Below are positions 9,217 to 18,000 of a DNA stretch of 64,000 nt, piece after piece. The position numbers and the translations under genes were made by a program. Source of the DNA: Luteimicrobium subarcticum. Lineage in GTDB: Bacteria; Actinomycetota; Actinomycetes; Actinomycetales; Cellulomonadaceae. Every line of letters begins with the position of its first letter. The stretch's first letter is position 1. The DNA is taken from NCBI RefSeq assembly GCF_002798015.1, contig NZ_PGTZ01000007.1, positions 124,001 to 188,000 of the forward strand, given 5' to 3'. Under the pieces are notes generated by a model. That model had not been told where the DNA came from. It did no database searches and saw only the letters and a program-made list of their open reading frames with translations.

Positions 9217-9954
9217 GTGACCGTTTCCTCCCTTCCGCGCGCCCGCCGCACCGACATCACGTCGGTCATCGACGCCCTCGGCGTCGGCTCCCCGCTGCTG
9301 ACGGGTTCCTTCCGCTTCGACCTCGTGACCGGCGAGTGGTGGTGCTCCGACGAGGTCTTCCTCATGCACGGGGTCGAGCCGGGCGCCACGGAGCTCGGGC
9401 TCGACGAGCTCCGCTCCCGCAAGCACCCCGACGACCGCGGCCGCGTCCTGCGCGAGGCGACCGCCGCGCTCCGTGCCGGCCGCAGCTTCGCGTGCGCGCA
9501 CCGGATCGTCGACGCCAAGGGCCGCGTCCGCACCCTCGCCGTCACCGGTGAGCCCGAGCGCGACCGTCGTGGCCGCGTCCTCGCCCTCAACGGCACCGTG
9601 ACCGACCTGACCCACCTGCGCCGCGAGATCGTCGACCGCGAGGCCACCCGGGTGCTCACCGCGGCCCGAGCGTCCGTCGGCGCGACCGAGCGCGCGAAGG
9701 GCGCCCTCATGGCGCTCGAGGGCATCGACGACCGCCAGGCGTCCGCGCGCCTCGCCGACTACGCGTCCCGGTCGGGCGTCGAGGTCCGGGACGTGGCCAA
9801 CACCCTGCTCGAGCTCGTCCGCCGGAACCCCGAGGGGGCGAAGGACGCCACGTTCCTCGACAAGAAGCTCTCGCACATCGTCGGTGCCGCGGCGAACCGC
9901 CAGCGCAGCGCCCAGCTGGCGCGCCGCCGCCGCAGCACCAGCGCGGCTGCCTGA
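9217..9954 (+). CDS. PAS-ANTAR domain regulator
   Basis: The 245-residue protein has an N-terminal PAS fold (residues 30-135; GSFRFDLVTGEWWCSDE, RIVDAKGRVRTLAVTGEP). A C-terminal ANTAR domain (about 150-195) contains ATERAKGALMALEGIDDRQA followed by ADYASRSGVEVRDVA. ANTAR domains bind paired hexaloop RNA hairpins and work as transcription antiterminators, so this is probably a sensor that controls RNA elongation. The last 20 residues are basic (QLARRRRS). The GTG at 9217 follows GAGGAG by 8 bases. No histidine kinase is adjacent. The gene ends just before a strong hairpin shared with the convergent purB. Confidence 0.85.
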   Translation: MTVSSLPRARRTDITSVIDALGVGSPLLTGSFRFDLVTGEWWCSDEVFLMHGVEPGATELGLDELRSRKHPDDRGRVLREATAALRAGRSFACAHRIVDAKGRVRTLAVTGEPERDRRGRVLALNGTVTDLTHLRREIVDREATRVLTAARASVGATERAKGALMALEGIDDRQASARLADYASRSGVEVRDVANTLLELVRRNPEGAKDATFLDKKLSHIVGAAANRQRSAQLARRRRSTSAAA

Positions 9955-9976
9955 GCGGCACCGCACCCCGAACCCG

Positions 9977-10023
9977 CCGAGGGGCGGGCGGCATCCTCCG
10001 GGGAGGTGCCGCCCGCCCCTCGG
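9977..10023. terminator. Strong bidirectional hairpin terminator
   Basis: A perfect 17-bp stem (9977-9993 with 10007-10023) encloses a 13-base loop that can itself pair CCTCC with GGAGG. It lies between the convergent ends of the PAS-ANTAR gene and purB and can end transcription from both sides. No U-tract is present, as is usual in such GC-rich genomes. Confidence 0.8.
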
Positions 10024-10036
10024 CGTCTGTGCGACG

Positions 10037-11476
10037 TCAGGCGAGGTAGTCGTCCACGAGCTGCTCGGCCAGTCCGGTGTACGTCGCGGGGGTGAGGTTC
10101 GCGAGGCGCTCGGCGTCCGCGTCGGGCAGCCCGAGGCCGGCGACGAACTCCCGCAGGCCCTCGGCGTCGACGCGGCGACCGCGGGTGAGCTCCTTGAGGC
10201 GCTCGTACGGGTTGTCCATGCCGGGGACGCCCGCGACGGCCGCGGCGCGCATCACCGACTGGATGGGCTCGCCGAGGACCTCCCAGTTGTGGTCGAGGTC
10301 GTCGGCCAGCAGGTCCGCGTCGACCGCGAGCATGCCGAGCCCGCGGCGCACGTTGTCGATCGCGAGCAGCGAGTGCCCGAACGCGGGGCCGATGTTGCGC
10401 TGCGTCGTCGAGTCGGTGAGGTCGCGCTGCATGCGCGAGGTGACGAGCGTCGACGCGAGCGTGTCGAGCAGCGCGGACGAGATCTCGAGGTTCGCCTCCG
10501 CGTTCTCGAAGCGGATCGGGTTGACCTTGTGCGGCATGGTCGACGAGCCCGTCGCGCCGGGCACCGGGATCTGCCGGAAGAAGCCGAGCGAGATGTACGT
10601 CCACGCGTCGGTCGCGAGGTTGTGCAGGATGCGGTTGAAGCGGGCCATGTCGGCGTACAGCTCGGCCTGCCAGTCGTGCGACTCGATCTGCGTGGTCAGC
10701 GGGTTCCAGGTGAGGCCGAGGCCCTCGACGAACCGTCGCGACACCGCGGGCCAGTCCGCACCGGGGACGGCGACGGTGTGGGCGCCGTACGTGCCCGTCG
10801 CGCCGTTGAGCTTGCCGAGGAACTCCGCGCGGTCGACGCGCACGAGCTGGCGGCGCAGCCGGTGCGCGAGGACGGCGAGCTCCTTGCCGACGGTCGTCGG
10901 CGTCGCGGGCTGGCCGTGCGTGCGGCTCAGCATCGGGACGGACGCGTGCTCGCGCGCCATCTCCGCGACCTGGTCGACGAGAGCCGTCGCGGCCGGCAGC
11001 CACACGTCGCGGACCGCGCCCTGGACCATGAGCGCGTACGACAGGTTGTTGACGTCCTCGCTGGTGCACGCGAAGTGCACGAGCTCGCCCACGGTCGGCA
11101 GGACGGTGTCGGCGCCGGGTCCGCCGTCCGCGACGGGCACGTCGGGGGCCGCGGCGAGGCGGCGCTTCACGAAGTACTCGACCGCCTTCACGTCGTGCAC
11201 CGTCTCGCGCTCGATCGCGGCGAGCTCGGCGATCTCGTCGGCGCCGAAGCTCCCCGGGATCGCCCGCAGGTACGCGGTGTCGGCGTCGGTGAGGCGCGGG
11301 GCGCCCGGGACGACCGTGCCGTCGGTGAGCGCGATCAGCCACTCCACCTCGACGTGGATGCGCGCGCGGTTCAGCGCCGCTTCCGAGAGGTGGTCGACGA
11401 GCGGGGCGACCGCGGGGCGGTAGCGACCGTCGAGCGGACCGAGGGCGATGGGGGGCGTGACGTCGGCGAGGTTCAC
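10037..11476 (-). CDS. purB: Adenylosuccinate lyase
   Basis: This 479-residue cytoplasmic enzyme of the fumarase/aspartase superfamily acts twice in purine synthesis, on SAICAR and on adenylosuccinate, releasing fumarate each time. The signature GSSTMPHKVNPIRFENAE is near residue 312, and SRTHGQPATPTTVGKELA carries the catalytic histidine region. The N-terminus LGPLDGRYRPAVAPLVDHLS is the long-form (E. coli type) PurB pattern. The GTG at 11476 gives VNLADVTPPIAL as N-terminus and family length; the frame remains open upstream without support. No other purine gene is nearby. Confidence 0.95.
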   Translation of the reverse strand: MNLADVTPPIALGPLDGRYRPAVAPLVDHLSEAALNRARIHVEVEWLIALTDGTVVPGAPRLTDADTAYLRAIPGSFGADEIAELAAIERETVHDVKAVEYFVKRRLAAAPDVPVADGGPGADTVLPTVGELVHFACTSEDVNNLSYALMVQGAVRDVWLPAATALVDQVAEMAREHASVPMLSRTHGQPATPTTVGKELAVLAHRLRRQLVRVDRAEFLGKLNGATGTYGAHTVAVPGADWPAVSRRFVEGLGLTWNPLTTQIESHDWQAELYADMARFNRILHNLATDAWTYISLGFFRQIPVPGATGSSTMPHKVNPIRFENAEANLEISSALLDTLASTLVTSRMQRDLTDSTTQRNIGPAFGHSLLAIDNVRRGLGMLAVDADLLADDLDHNWEVLGEPIQSVMRAAAVAGVPGMDNPYERLKELTRGRRVDAEGLREFVAGLGLPDADAERLANLTPATYTGLAEQLVDDYLA

Positions 11477-11608
11477 GCGGCCGATTCTCCCACGGGGGCG
11501 GTCCGCGGCCCGTCCACCGTCCGGACGCCGAGAGCGATCCCCACAGGTGCCCGCCGCGCGGGCGCCGTGCGCCCCGCGCGGCGAGCACCCCGGCCTAGCG
11601 TGCCGCCC

Positions 11609-11938
11609 ATGACGCCACCGACAGGGTTCGACCGCGACCTGCACCTTCCCTCGCCGGGCGCTGTCGTCGGCGCGGTCGTCGGCGCGACGCCCGGTGCGCT
11701 GCTCGTCCGGGGCGTCGCGGAACCGGTCACCGCCGAGCTCGCCGCCCACCTCCTGCGGTCCGCACGCGAGCACCTGGCCGCGGCCGTCGCGCACGCGCAC
11801 CGGGCGCTCGACGTCGAGTGGGTGTCCCGGGCGGCCACGGCGTACGGGGTCGACGTCGCCGCGACGGTCACGGCCGCCGCCGTCGTCGACGGCACCCTCG
11901 CGGGAGCCCTGGCGTGCGCGGACGGAGGGGCGTCGTGA
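11609..11938 (+). CDS. Small helical hypothetical protein coupled to hydrolase
   Basis: A 109-residue protein rich in Ala and His, with a predicted helical stretch from about residue 45 (AAHLLRSAREHLAAAVAHAH). I do not recognise a named family. Its size, helical content and position just before an unusual hydrolase with its own N-terminal helical region resemble WXG100-like or chaperone-like partner genes, but the WXG motif is absent, so this is only a possibility. Its stop overlaps the next GTG as GTGA, showing translational coupling. TAGCGT 15 bases before the ATG may be a -10 element. Confidence 0.6.
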   Translation: MTPPTGFDRDLHLPSPGAVVGAVVGATPGALLVRGVAEPVTAELAAHLLRSAREHLAAAVAHAHRALDVEWVSRAATAYGVDVAATVTAAAVVDGTLAGALACADGGAS

Positions 11939-13317
11939 CCGAGGTCGTCGTCACGGGCGGGTACACCCAGGCGGAGACCGACTCGTTCCGCGCCGCGGCC
12001 GAGCACCTGCGCCAGGCGCAGCTCGCCGCCGAGGCCGCCCGGTCGCGGGCGGTGAGCGCGGTCGACCTCCTGCACGGGGTCCCGAGCGTCGTGAGCGGGG
12101 TGCTGCCCGACCCCGGCGGCGCCTCCCGTGCCCGGGCCCGCGCCGCCGCAGACGCCGCGGTGGCCGGCCTGGGCGACCTCGCCGAACGCTGGGCCGGGCT
12201 GCGCACCGCGCTCCTGCGCGCGGGCCACCTCTACGAGGAGGGCGAGGACCTCGTCGGGGCCACCCTGCGCTACGTGCCCTGGCTCGGCATCCAGCTCGGG
12301 GCGGGGCAGGCGCTCGGCGGCGTGCTCGGCACCGTCGCCGCCGGGGAGCGCCCCGACCTCATGACGGTGTTCCGCACGTGGGGCGACCACACCGAGGACC
12401 TCACCGCAGGGCTCGGGCTGCTGCTGACGTCTCCGGTCCTGCTGCCGTGGGCGTCGCGTGTCCCCGCGGGTGCCGCGACGGTCGGCGGGCTCGACACGAT
12501 GGCGGCGGGGGCCGAGGGCCTGCTCGGGCACGGCCCCGGCGCGCGGTACGAGCTCCACGTCGAGGAGCGGTCCACGACCCCGGACGGCGCGCCGCTCGGT
12601 GCCCTGCCCGTCCCGACGTCCGTCGAGCAGGCGCTGCGCCAGGTGCACGACGTGTCCGGCGCAGCGGGCCCGGGGACGGTGGCCGTCCAGCGCGTCGGCG
12701 AGGGACCGGACGCGCGCTGGGTCGTCGTCGTGCCCGGCACCCAGACGTACGACCCCGGGACGACGAACCCCCTCGACGGCCGCACCGACGTCGCGCTCGT
12801 CGCCGGGCGCCCCAACGACGCGGAGCACGAGGTCCTGGAGGCCATGCGGGGCGCGGGCGTGCCCGCCGGGGCGAGCGTCGTGATCGTCGGGCACTCGCTG
12901 GGCGGCATCGCCGCCGCCCGCCTCGCCGCGAACCCCCGGTTCCGGGAGCGCTACGACGTGCGGGGCGTGGTGACCGCCGGCTCACCCGTCGGGGGGATCC
13001 ACATCCCGTCGTCGACGACCGTCCTGTCCGTCGAGAACACCTCGGAGGGCGTGTCGGGGCTTGAGGGGGCGCCAAACCCCGCGTCGCCCGACCGCGTCAC
13101 CGTCCAGGCACGGCTGGACGCGCGCGAGCTCGCGGACGCCGAGGCCAGCGGCCAGAACGCCCACGACGTGCGCCTGCACGCCGACGTCCTCGACCGGGTC
13201 CGGCGCACGGGCGACCCGGCGCTCGACCGGACCCTCGCCCGCCTCGACGCGCTGCTCGGCGCCGACGACCCGTCCGCCCCGACCCGCACCTGGTACTTCA
13301 CGGGGGAGCGGCGGTGA
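11935..13317 (+). CDS. Alpha/beta hydrolase with N-terminal helical domain
   Basis: The 460-residue protein has an Ala-rich helical N-terminal half (to about residue 200) and a C-terminal lipase-like alpha/beta hydrolase domain with the nucleophile elbow VIVGHSLGGIAAARLAANP. No signal peptide is visible. The N-terminal region begins QAETDSFRAAAEHLRQAQ and could pair with the product of the overlapping upstream gene. Hydrophobic glycine-rich segments near residues 110-190 (LGIQLGAGQALGGVLG, LGLLLTSPVLLPWASR) may contact membrane. The substrate is unknown. The gene ends one base before the convergent holin-like gene. Confidence 0.75.
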   Translation: MTEVVVTGGYTQAETDSFRAAAEHLRQAQLAAEAARSRAVSAVDLLHGVPSVVSGVLPDPGGASRARARAAADAAVAGLGDLAERWAGLRTALLRAGHLYEEGEDLVGATLRYVPWLGIQLGAGQALGGVLGTVAAGERPDLMTVFRTWGDHTEDLTAGLGLLLTSPVLLPWASRVPAGAATVGGLDTMAAGAEGLLGHGPGARYELHVEERSTTPDGAPLGALPVPTSVEQALRQVHDVSGAAGPGTVAVQRVGEGPDARWVVVVPGTQTYDPGTTNPLDGRTDVALVAGRPNDAEHEVLEAMRGAGVPAGASVVIVGHSLGGIAAARLAANPRFRERYDVRGVVTAGSPVGGIHIPSSTTVLSVENTSEGVSGLEGAPNPASPDRVTVQARLDARELADAEASGQNAHDVRLHADVLDRVRRTGDPALDRTLARLDALLGADDPSAPTRTWYFTGERR

Positions 13318-13318
13318 C

Positions 13319-13708
13319 TCAGGTGCTCTGGTTGCCCGGGATCACGGCGTTGACCAGCACCTGCAGGATCGCGATGACCAGCGCCGCGAGCACCGCCCAG
13401 CCGAAGTTCTCGACCCGGATGCCCCAGTCCGTCTGCTCCGTGATCCACGCGGTGAGCATGAGCAGCCCCGCGTTGACCACCAGGGAGAACAGGCCGAGCG
13501 TCAGCAGGTACAGCGGGAACGCGAGCACGTGCAGGACCGGCTTGAGGATCATGTTCACCAGCGTGAACACGAGCCCGACGCCCGCGAGGATCCCGACGGT
13601 CTGCCAGCCGCTCGCGTCCGGCGGCTCGATCCGCAGGTGCGGGTCCATGAACAGGGTGGTGAGCCAGATCGCGAATCCCGCGACGGCGACACGAAGGATG
13701 AACCACAT
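13319..13708 (-). CDS. Phage_holin_4_2-family membrane protein
   Basis: A 129-residue integral membrane protein with four hydrophobic segments, including VNMILKPVLHVLAFPLYLLT, which is characteristic of the Phage_holin_4_2 family (YvlD-like). Despite the name, this family is widespread in ordinary chromosomes and no phage genes surround it here; its role is not established. The ATG at 13708 gives the usual N-terminus MWFILRVAVAGFAIWL; a longer frame upstream is unsupported. It is divergent from hisC with a 73-base gap. Confidence 0.8.
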   Translation of the reverse strand: MWFILRVAVAGFAIWLTTLFMDPHLRIEPPDASGWQTVGILAGVGLVFTLVNMILKPVLHVLAFPLYLLTLGLFSLVVNAGLLMLTAWITEQTDWGIRVENFGWAVLAALVIAILQVLVNAVIPGNQST

Positions 13709-13781
13709 GCGCGTGATCCTGCCACCCCCGTCCCCTCGACGCGCGTGACGACGCGCCCCCGGTCGGTGGCATCCTGGGCCC

Positions 13782-14939
13782 GTGACCACGAGCGAACCCC
13801 GAGACACCGCACCGTCGGCCCCCGAGCTCCCGTCGTCGGGGGTGCGCCTGCGGGACGCCGTCACGACCCTGCCGGCCTACGTGCCGGGGGCGCGCCTGCC
13901 CGCGGGGCTCCCCGCGGTCAAGCTGTCGTCCAACGAGAACCCCTACCCGCCGCTGCCGTCGGTCGTCGACGCGATCGTCGCGGGCGTGGGCGCGACGAAC
14001 CGCTACCCCGACCTCGCGGCCGTCCAGCTCGTGGAGGCGCTCGCGGAGCGGCTCACCGCGAAGGCGCCCCGCGCCGTCACGCCCGCCGAGATCGTCGTCG
14101 GCACGGGCTCGGTCGGCGTCCTCGAGCACCTGCTCGACGCGGTGTGCGACCCGGGTGACGAGGTGCTCGTGCCGTGGCGGTCGTTCGAGGCGTATCCCAT
14201 CGCGGTGGCCGTCGCCGGGGCGCGGTTCGTGCCCGTCCCGCTCCAGGAGGGGCACGACGCCGACGGCCGCTCGCTCGCCGGCCGGCTCGACCTCGCCGCG
14301 CTCGCCGCCGCGATCGGCGAGCGGACCCGGGTCGTCGTCGTCTGCACGCCCAACAACCCGACGGGACCGGCGGTGCACGCCGACGAGCTCGAGTCCTTCC
14401 TCGCCGCCGTGCCCCCGCACGTCATGGTGATCCTCGACGAGGCGTACGTGGAGTTCGTCCGCGACCCCGACGCGCCGGACGGTCTCGCCGTCTACGCCGC
14501 GCACCCCAACGTGGTCCTGCTGCGCACGTTCTCCAAGGCGTACGGGCTCGCGGCGCTCCGCGTCGGCTACGCGGTCGCGCGCCCCGACCTGGCGGCGGGC
14601 GTCCGAGCCGTCGCCACGCCCTTCGGCGTGGGCGACCTGGCGCAGCGGGCGGCGCTCGCGAGCCTCGCCGCCGAGGACGAGCTGCTCGAGCGCGTCGAGA
14701 CGCTCGTCGCGGAGCGCACGCGCGTGACCGACGCCCTGCGCGAGCAGGGCTGGGACCTCCCCGACGCGCAGGGCAACTTCGTGTGGTTCCCGCTCGGCGC
14801 CCGGACCGCGGAGCTCGGCGCCCGCGCGCGCGACGAGGGCGTCCTCGTGCGTCCCTTCGCGGGCGAGGGGGTGCGCGTGTCGATCGGGTCGGTCGCCGAG
14901 GACGACGCGTTCCTGCGGGTGGCGGCCGGCTGGCGCTGA
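13782..14939 (+). CDS. hisC: Histidinol-phosphate/aromatic aminotransferase
   Basis: This 385-residue fold-type I PLP enzyme belongs to the HisC/Pat group. It shows VKLSSNENPYPPLPSV near residue 46, CTPNNPTGPAV, VILDEAYVEF and the PLP lysine in RTFSKAYGLAALRVGY near residue 252. It converts imidazole-acetol phosphate to histidinol phosphate, or aromatic 2-oxo acids to amino acids. It stands alone rather than in a his operon, so a role as aromatic aminotransferase (Pat) is possible and sequence alone does not decide. The GTG at 13782 gives family length. Confidence 0.87.
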   Translation: MTTSEPRDTAPSAPELPSSGVRLRDAVTTLPAYVPGARLPAGLPAVKLSSNENPYPPLPSVVDAIVAGVGATNRYPDLAAVQLVEALAERLTAKAPRAVTPAEIVVGTGSVGVLEHLLDAVCDPGDEVLVPWRSFEAYPIAVAVAGARFVPVPLQEGHDADGRSLAGRLDLAALAAAIGERTRVVVVCTPNNPTGPAVHADELESFLAAVPPHVMVILDEAYVEFVRDPDAPDGLAVYAAHPNVVLLRTFSKAYGLAALRVGYAVARPDLAAGVRAVATPFGVGDLAQRAALASLAAEDELLERVETLVAERTRVTDALREQGWDLPDAQGNFVWFPLGARTAELGARARDEGVLVRPFAGEGVRVSIGSVAEDDAFLRVAAGWR

Positions 14940-15020
14940 CCGGGGCAGCTCGGCACCGGCATCTCTTGCGGTGCGGCGCCTTGCCGCGCAGAGTGGTGCC
15001 GTCGACCAGGAGGTAGGTGC

Positions 15021-18000
15021 GTGCGAGCAGGTCGCGGGCTGTCGGGGGCTTCCTTCATCGCGGCTGCAGCGCTCGCCCTCGGGGTGCTCGTGGCGGTCCC
15101 GGGTGCCGGCCCGGCAGCGGCCGACCCGCCGACCGGCGGCACGACCATCGTCGACGAGACGTTCGAGAACGCGACCGTCCCCGACTCGGCGTGGCAGCCG
15201 CTCGGTGATGCCTGCCTCACCGGCATGGAGGCCGACGCGCCGACGCCGACCGTCGGGTCGCCGCTGCCGAGCTGCAGCGCGCACCGGACGGGCGGGTCCG
15301 ACTACTGGGGGACCGGGGACCAGCAGCCGCCCGACATGGGGGCCGCGGCGGGCCCGGGCTACCTCCAGCTCACGGACAGCGCCGGCTTCGTGACCGGAGG
15401 CATCCTGTACAACCGGCCGGTGCCGGCAGCCCAGGGCATCTCCGTGACGTTCCAGCAGTCGCAGTACGCGCGCTCGGGCCCGGAGGGCGGCGACGGCATC
15501 GGGTTCTTCCTCGTCGACGGGTCGACCGACCTCACGGACACCGGCGCCGACGGTGGGAGCATGGGGTACGCGCAGCGCAACCTCGACCCGGGGATCGTCG
15601 GTGGCTACGTGGGCGTCGGGATGGACGTCTACGGCAACTACTTCAACGACAGCGAGCAGCGTGGCCTCGGCTGCCCCGCGGGCAAGCAGTCCCCGGCCGG
15701 CACGTCGTCGACCCGGGGTGTGGACACCATCACGGTGCGCGGCCCCGGATCGGGCATCACGGGGTACTGCTACCAGGGGTCGACCGCCGCCGCCGACGGC
15801 ACCTCGACGCTCGCGGGGTCGCTCGAGGGCGACGCCCAGACCGACTACCGGACGGTGAACGTCCAGGTCACCCCCTCGACGTCACCGGGTGGCCCCCGCG
15901 TGATCGTCCAGGTGCAGTACACGCCCGCCGGCCCGTGGGTCGAGGAGCTGAACGTCCCCGCGCCGGCAGGGACCCCGGGCACCTACAAGTTCGGCTTCTC
16001 CGCCTCCACGGGCGGGTCGACGAACGTCCACCTGATCCGGAACGTCGTGGTCACGAGCATCGACCCGCTCGACAGCCTCCAGCTCGCGAAGCAGGTCGAC
16101 CGCACCCACGGCAACCTGCCGGCGGACATCACGGCCGGCACCCAGATCCCGTACCAGTACACGGTGACGAACACGGGGGAGGAGCCGGTCTCGGGACTGA
16201 CGATCGCGGACAGCAACATCGCGTCGGACGACATCACGTGCCCGGCGGGCGAGATCCCGCCCGCTCCGGACCCGCGGGCCACCGTGGTCTGCACGGGAGT
16301 GCACACCGTGACGGCCGCCGACGTGGCGGCGGGCGAGGTCGTGAACACCGCGACGGCTTCGGCGGTCCCCGACAGCGGCGGGACGGTCGACTCGAACGAG
16401 GACAGCGTGACGGTGCCGCTGCACTCGGCGATCTCCGTCGAGAAGTCGGTCACGACCGACCCTCCGTACGCCGTCGGACAGTCGGTGCAGTACTCCTACG
16501 TCGTGACGAACACGGGTGGCTCCGCGCTCGGCAACGTCACGCTCGCGGACGACCGCATCACCGACCAGGCTGATGTCTCGTGCCCGCAGAACGTGCTGCA
16601 GCCGGGCGCCAGCATGACCTGCACGGGCACCTACGTCGTGCAGGCCGCCGACGTGGCACCGTCTGGCTCGGTCACCAACACGGCGACCGTCCGCGGCGTG
16701 ACGAAGATCGGGCAGGACGTCACCGACTCGGACTCCGCGTCCATCGGGGTCAACACCGACGTGGGTGTCACGAAGACCGTCTCGGACACGACCCCTGATG
16801 TCGGGTCGAACGTCACGTTCACCGTGCGGGCCACCAACCACGGGCCGGGCGTCGCCACGGGCGTGGTGGTCACCGACCAGCTGCCGAACCCCTTGGTCCC
16901 CGTGAGCTCGACCGCGTCTCAGGGCACGTACGACCCGGTGACCGGCGCATGGACGGTCGGGACGCTCGGGACGTCGGCGAGCACGCGGACCGCGACGCTG
17001 CGGATCACGGCGACGGTCACGAGCAACGGCCCTGTGACCAACACGGCCACCCGCACCGCCATGGACCAGGCGGACACCGACACGACGAACGACAGCGCCT
17101 CCGTGACGATCACGCCGACTGCGGTCGCCGACATCGGGGTGACGAAAAGGGTCGTGGGCGCGACGACGATCCCCCGCGGCACCGAGGGGACCTTCGCCGT
17201 CACGGCCACGAACCACGGGCCGAGCGACGCCTCGGGCGTGGTCGTGCGCGACGCGCTGCCGGCGGGCCTCACGTTCGTCTCCGCGTCAGGTGACGGCACG
17301 TACGACGCGAGCACCGGGACCTGGATGGTCGGCGCGCTGGCGAACGGCGCCTCGAAGACCCTCACGCTCACCGTGCGGGGCGGGACGAACGGGACGTTCA
17401 CGAACGTCGCGGCACTGTCCGCGTCTACCCCGGACGACACGAACTCGGCGAACGACACGGGCACCGCCACCCTGCGCGTCGTCGACCCGACGGCCGACCT
17501 GTCCGTCACCAAGCGGGTCGACCCGGCCGCGGCCCAGGTCGGCGACACCGTCACGTACACCGTGACCGTCCACAACGCGGGCCCCGACCCCGCGGACGGC
17601 GTGATCGTCACGGACGACCCGCCCACGGGCATGTCGGTCGTCACGATCGGGACGCCGTCGCAGGGCACGATCGACCCGGACACCCTGACGTGGACCGTGG
17701 GGCACCTCGACGTGGGGGCGAGCGCGACGGCCACCGTCACGGCGCGCGTGGACACGGCCGGCACCAAGACCAACACCGTCACCGTGAGCGCGCCCGCGAC
17801 GAACGACCCGGACCCGGACGACAACTCCGACTCCGCGACGCTCGTCTCGAGCGAGCCGCCGCTCGACATCGTGGTCGGCAAGTCGGCGACGCTGCCCGAC
17901 GGCGTGTCGCCGGGGACCGTGCCGCTCGGCACCCAGGTCGAGTACACGCTGAGCGCGCGGAACGATCCGGCCGACGACGGCACGACGACCGACGCGACCG

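Noticed and set aside
9884..11608. Plus-strand ORF covering purB
   Set aside because: Antisense to purB; only its last part from ATG 11609 is supported as a separate small gene.
13319..13708. Prophage remnant suggested by a holin-like protein
   Set aside because: The Phage_holin_4_2 family is common in chromosomes and no other phage gene is near.
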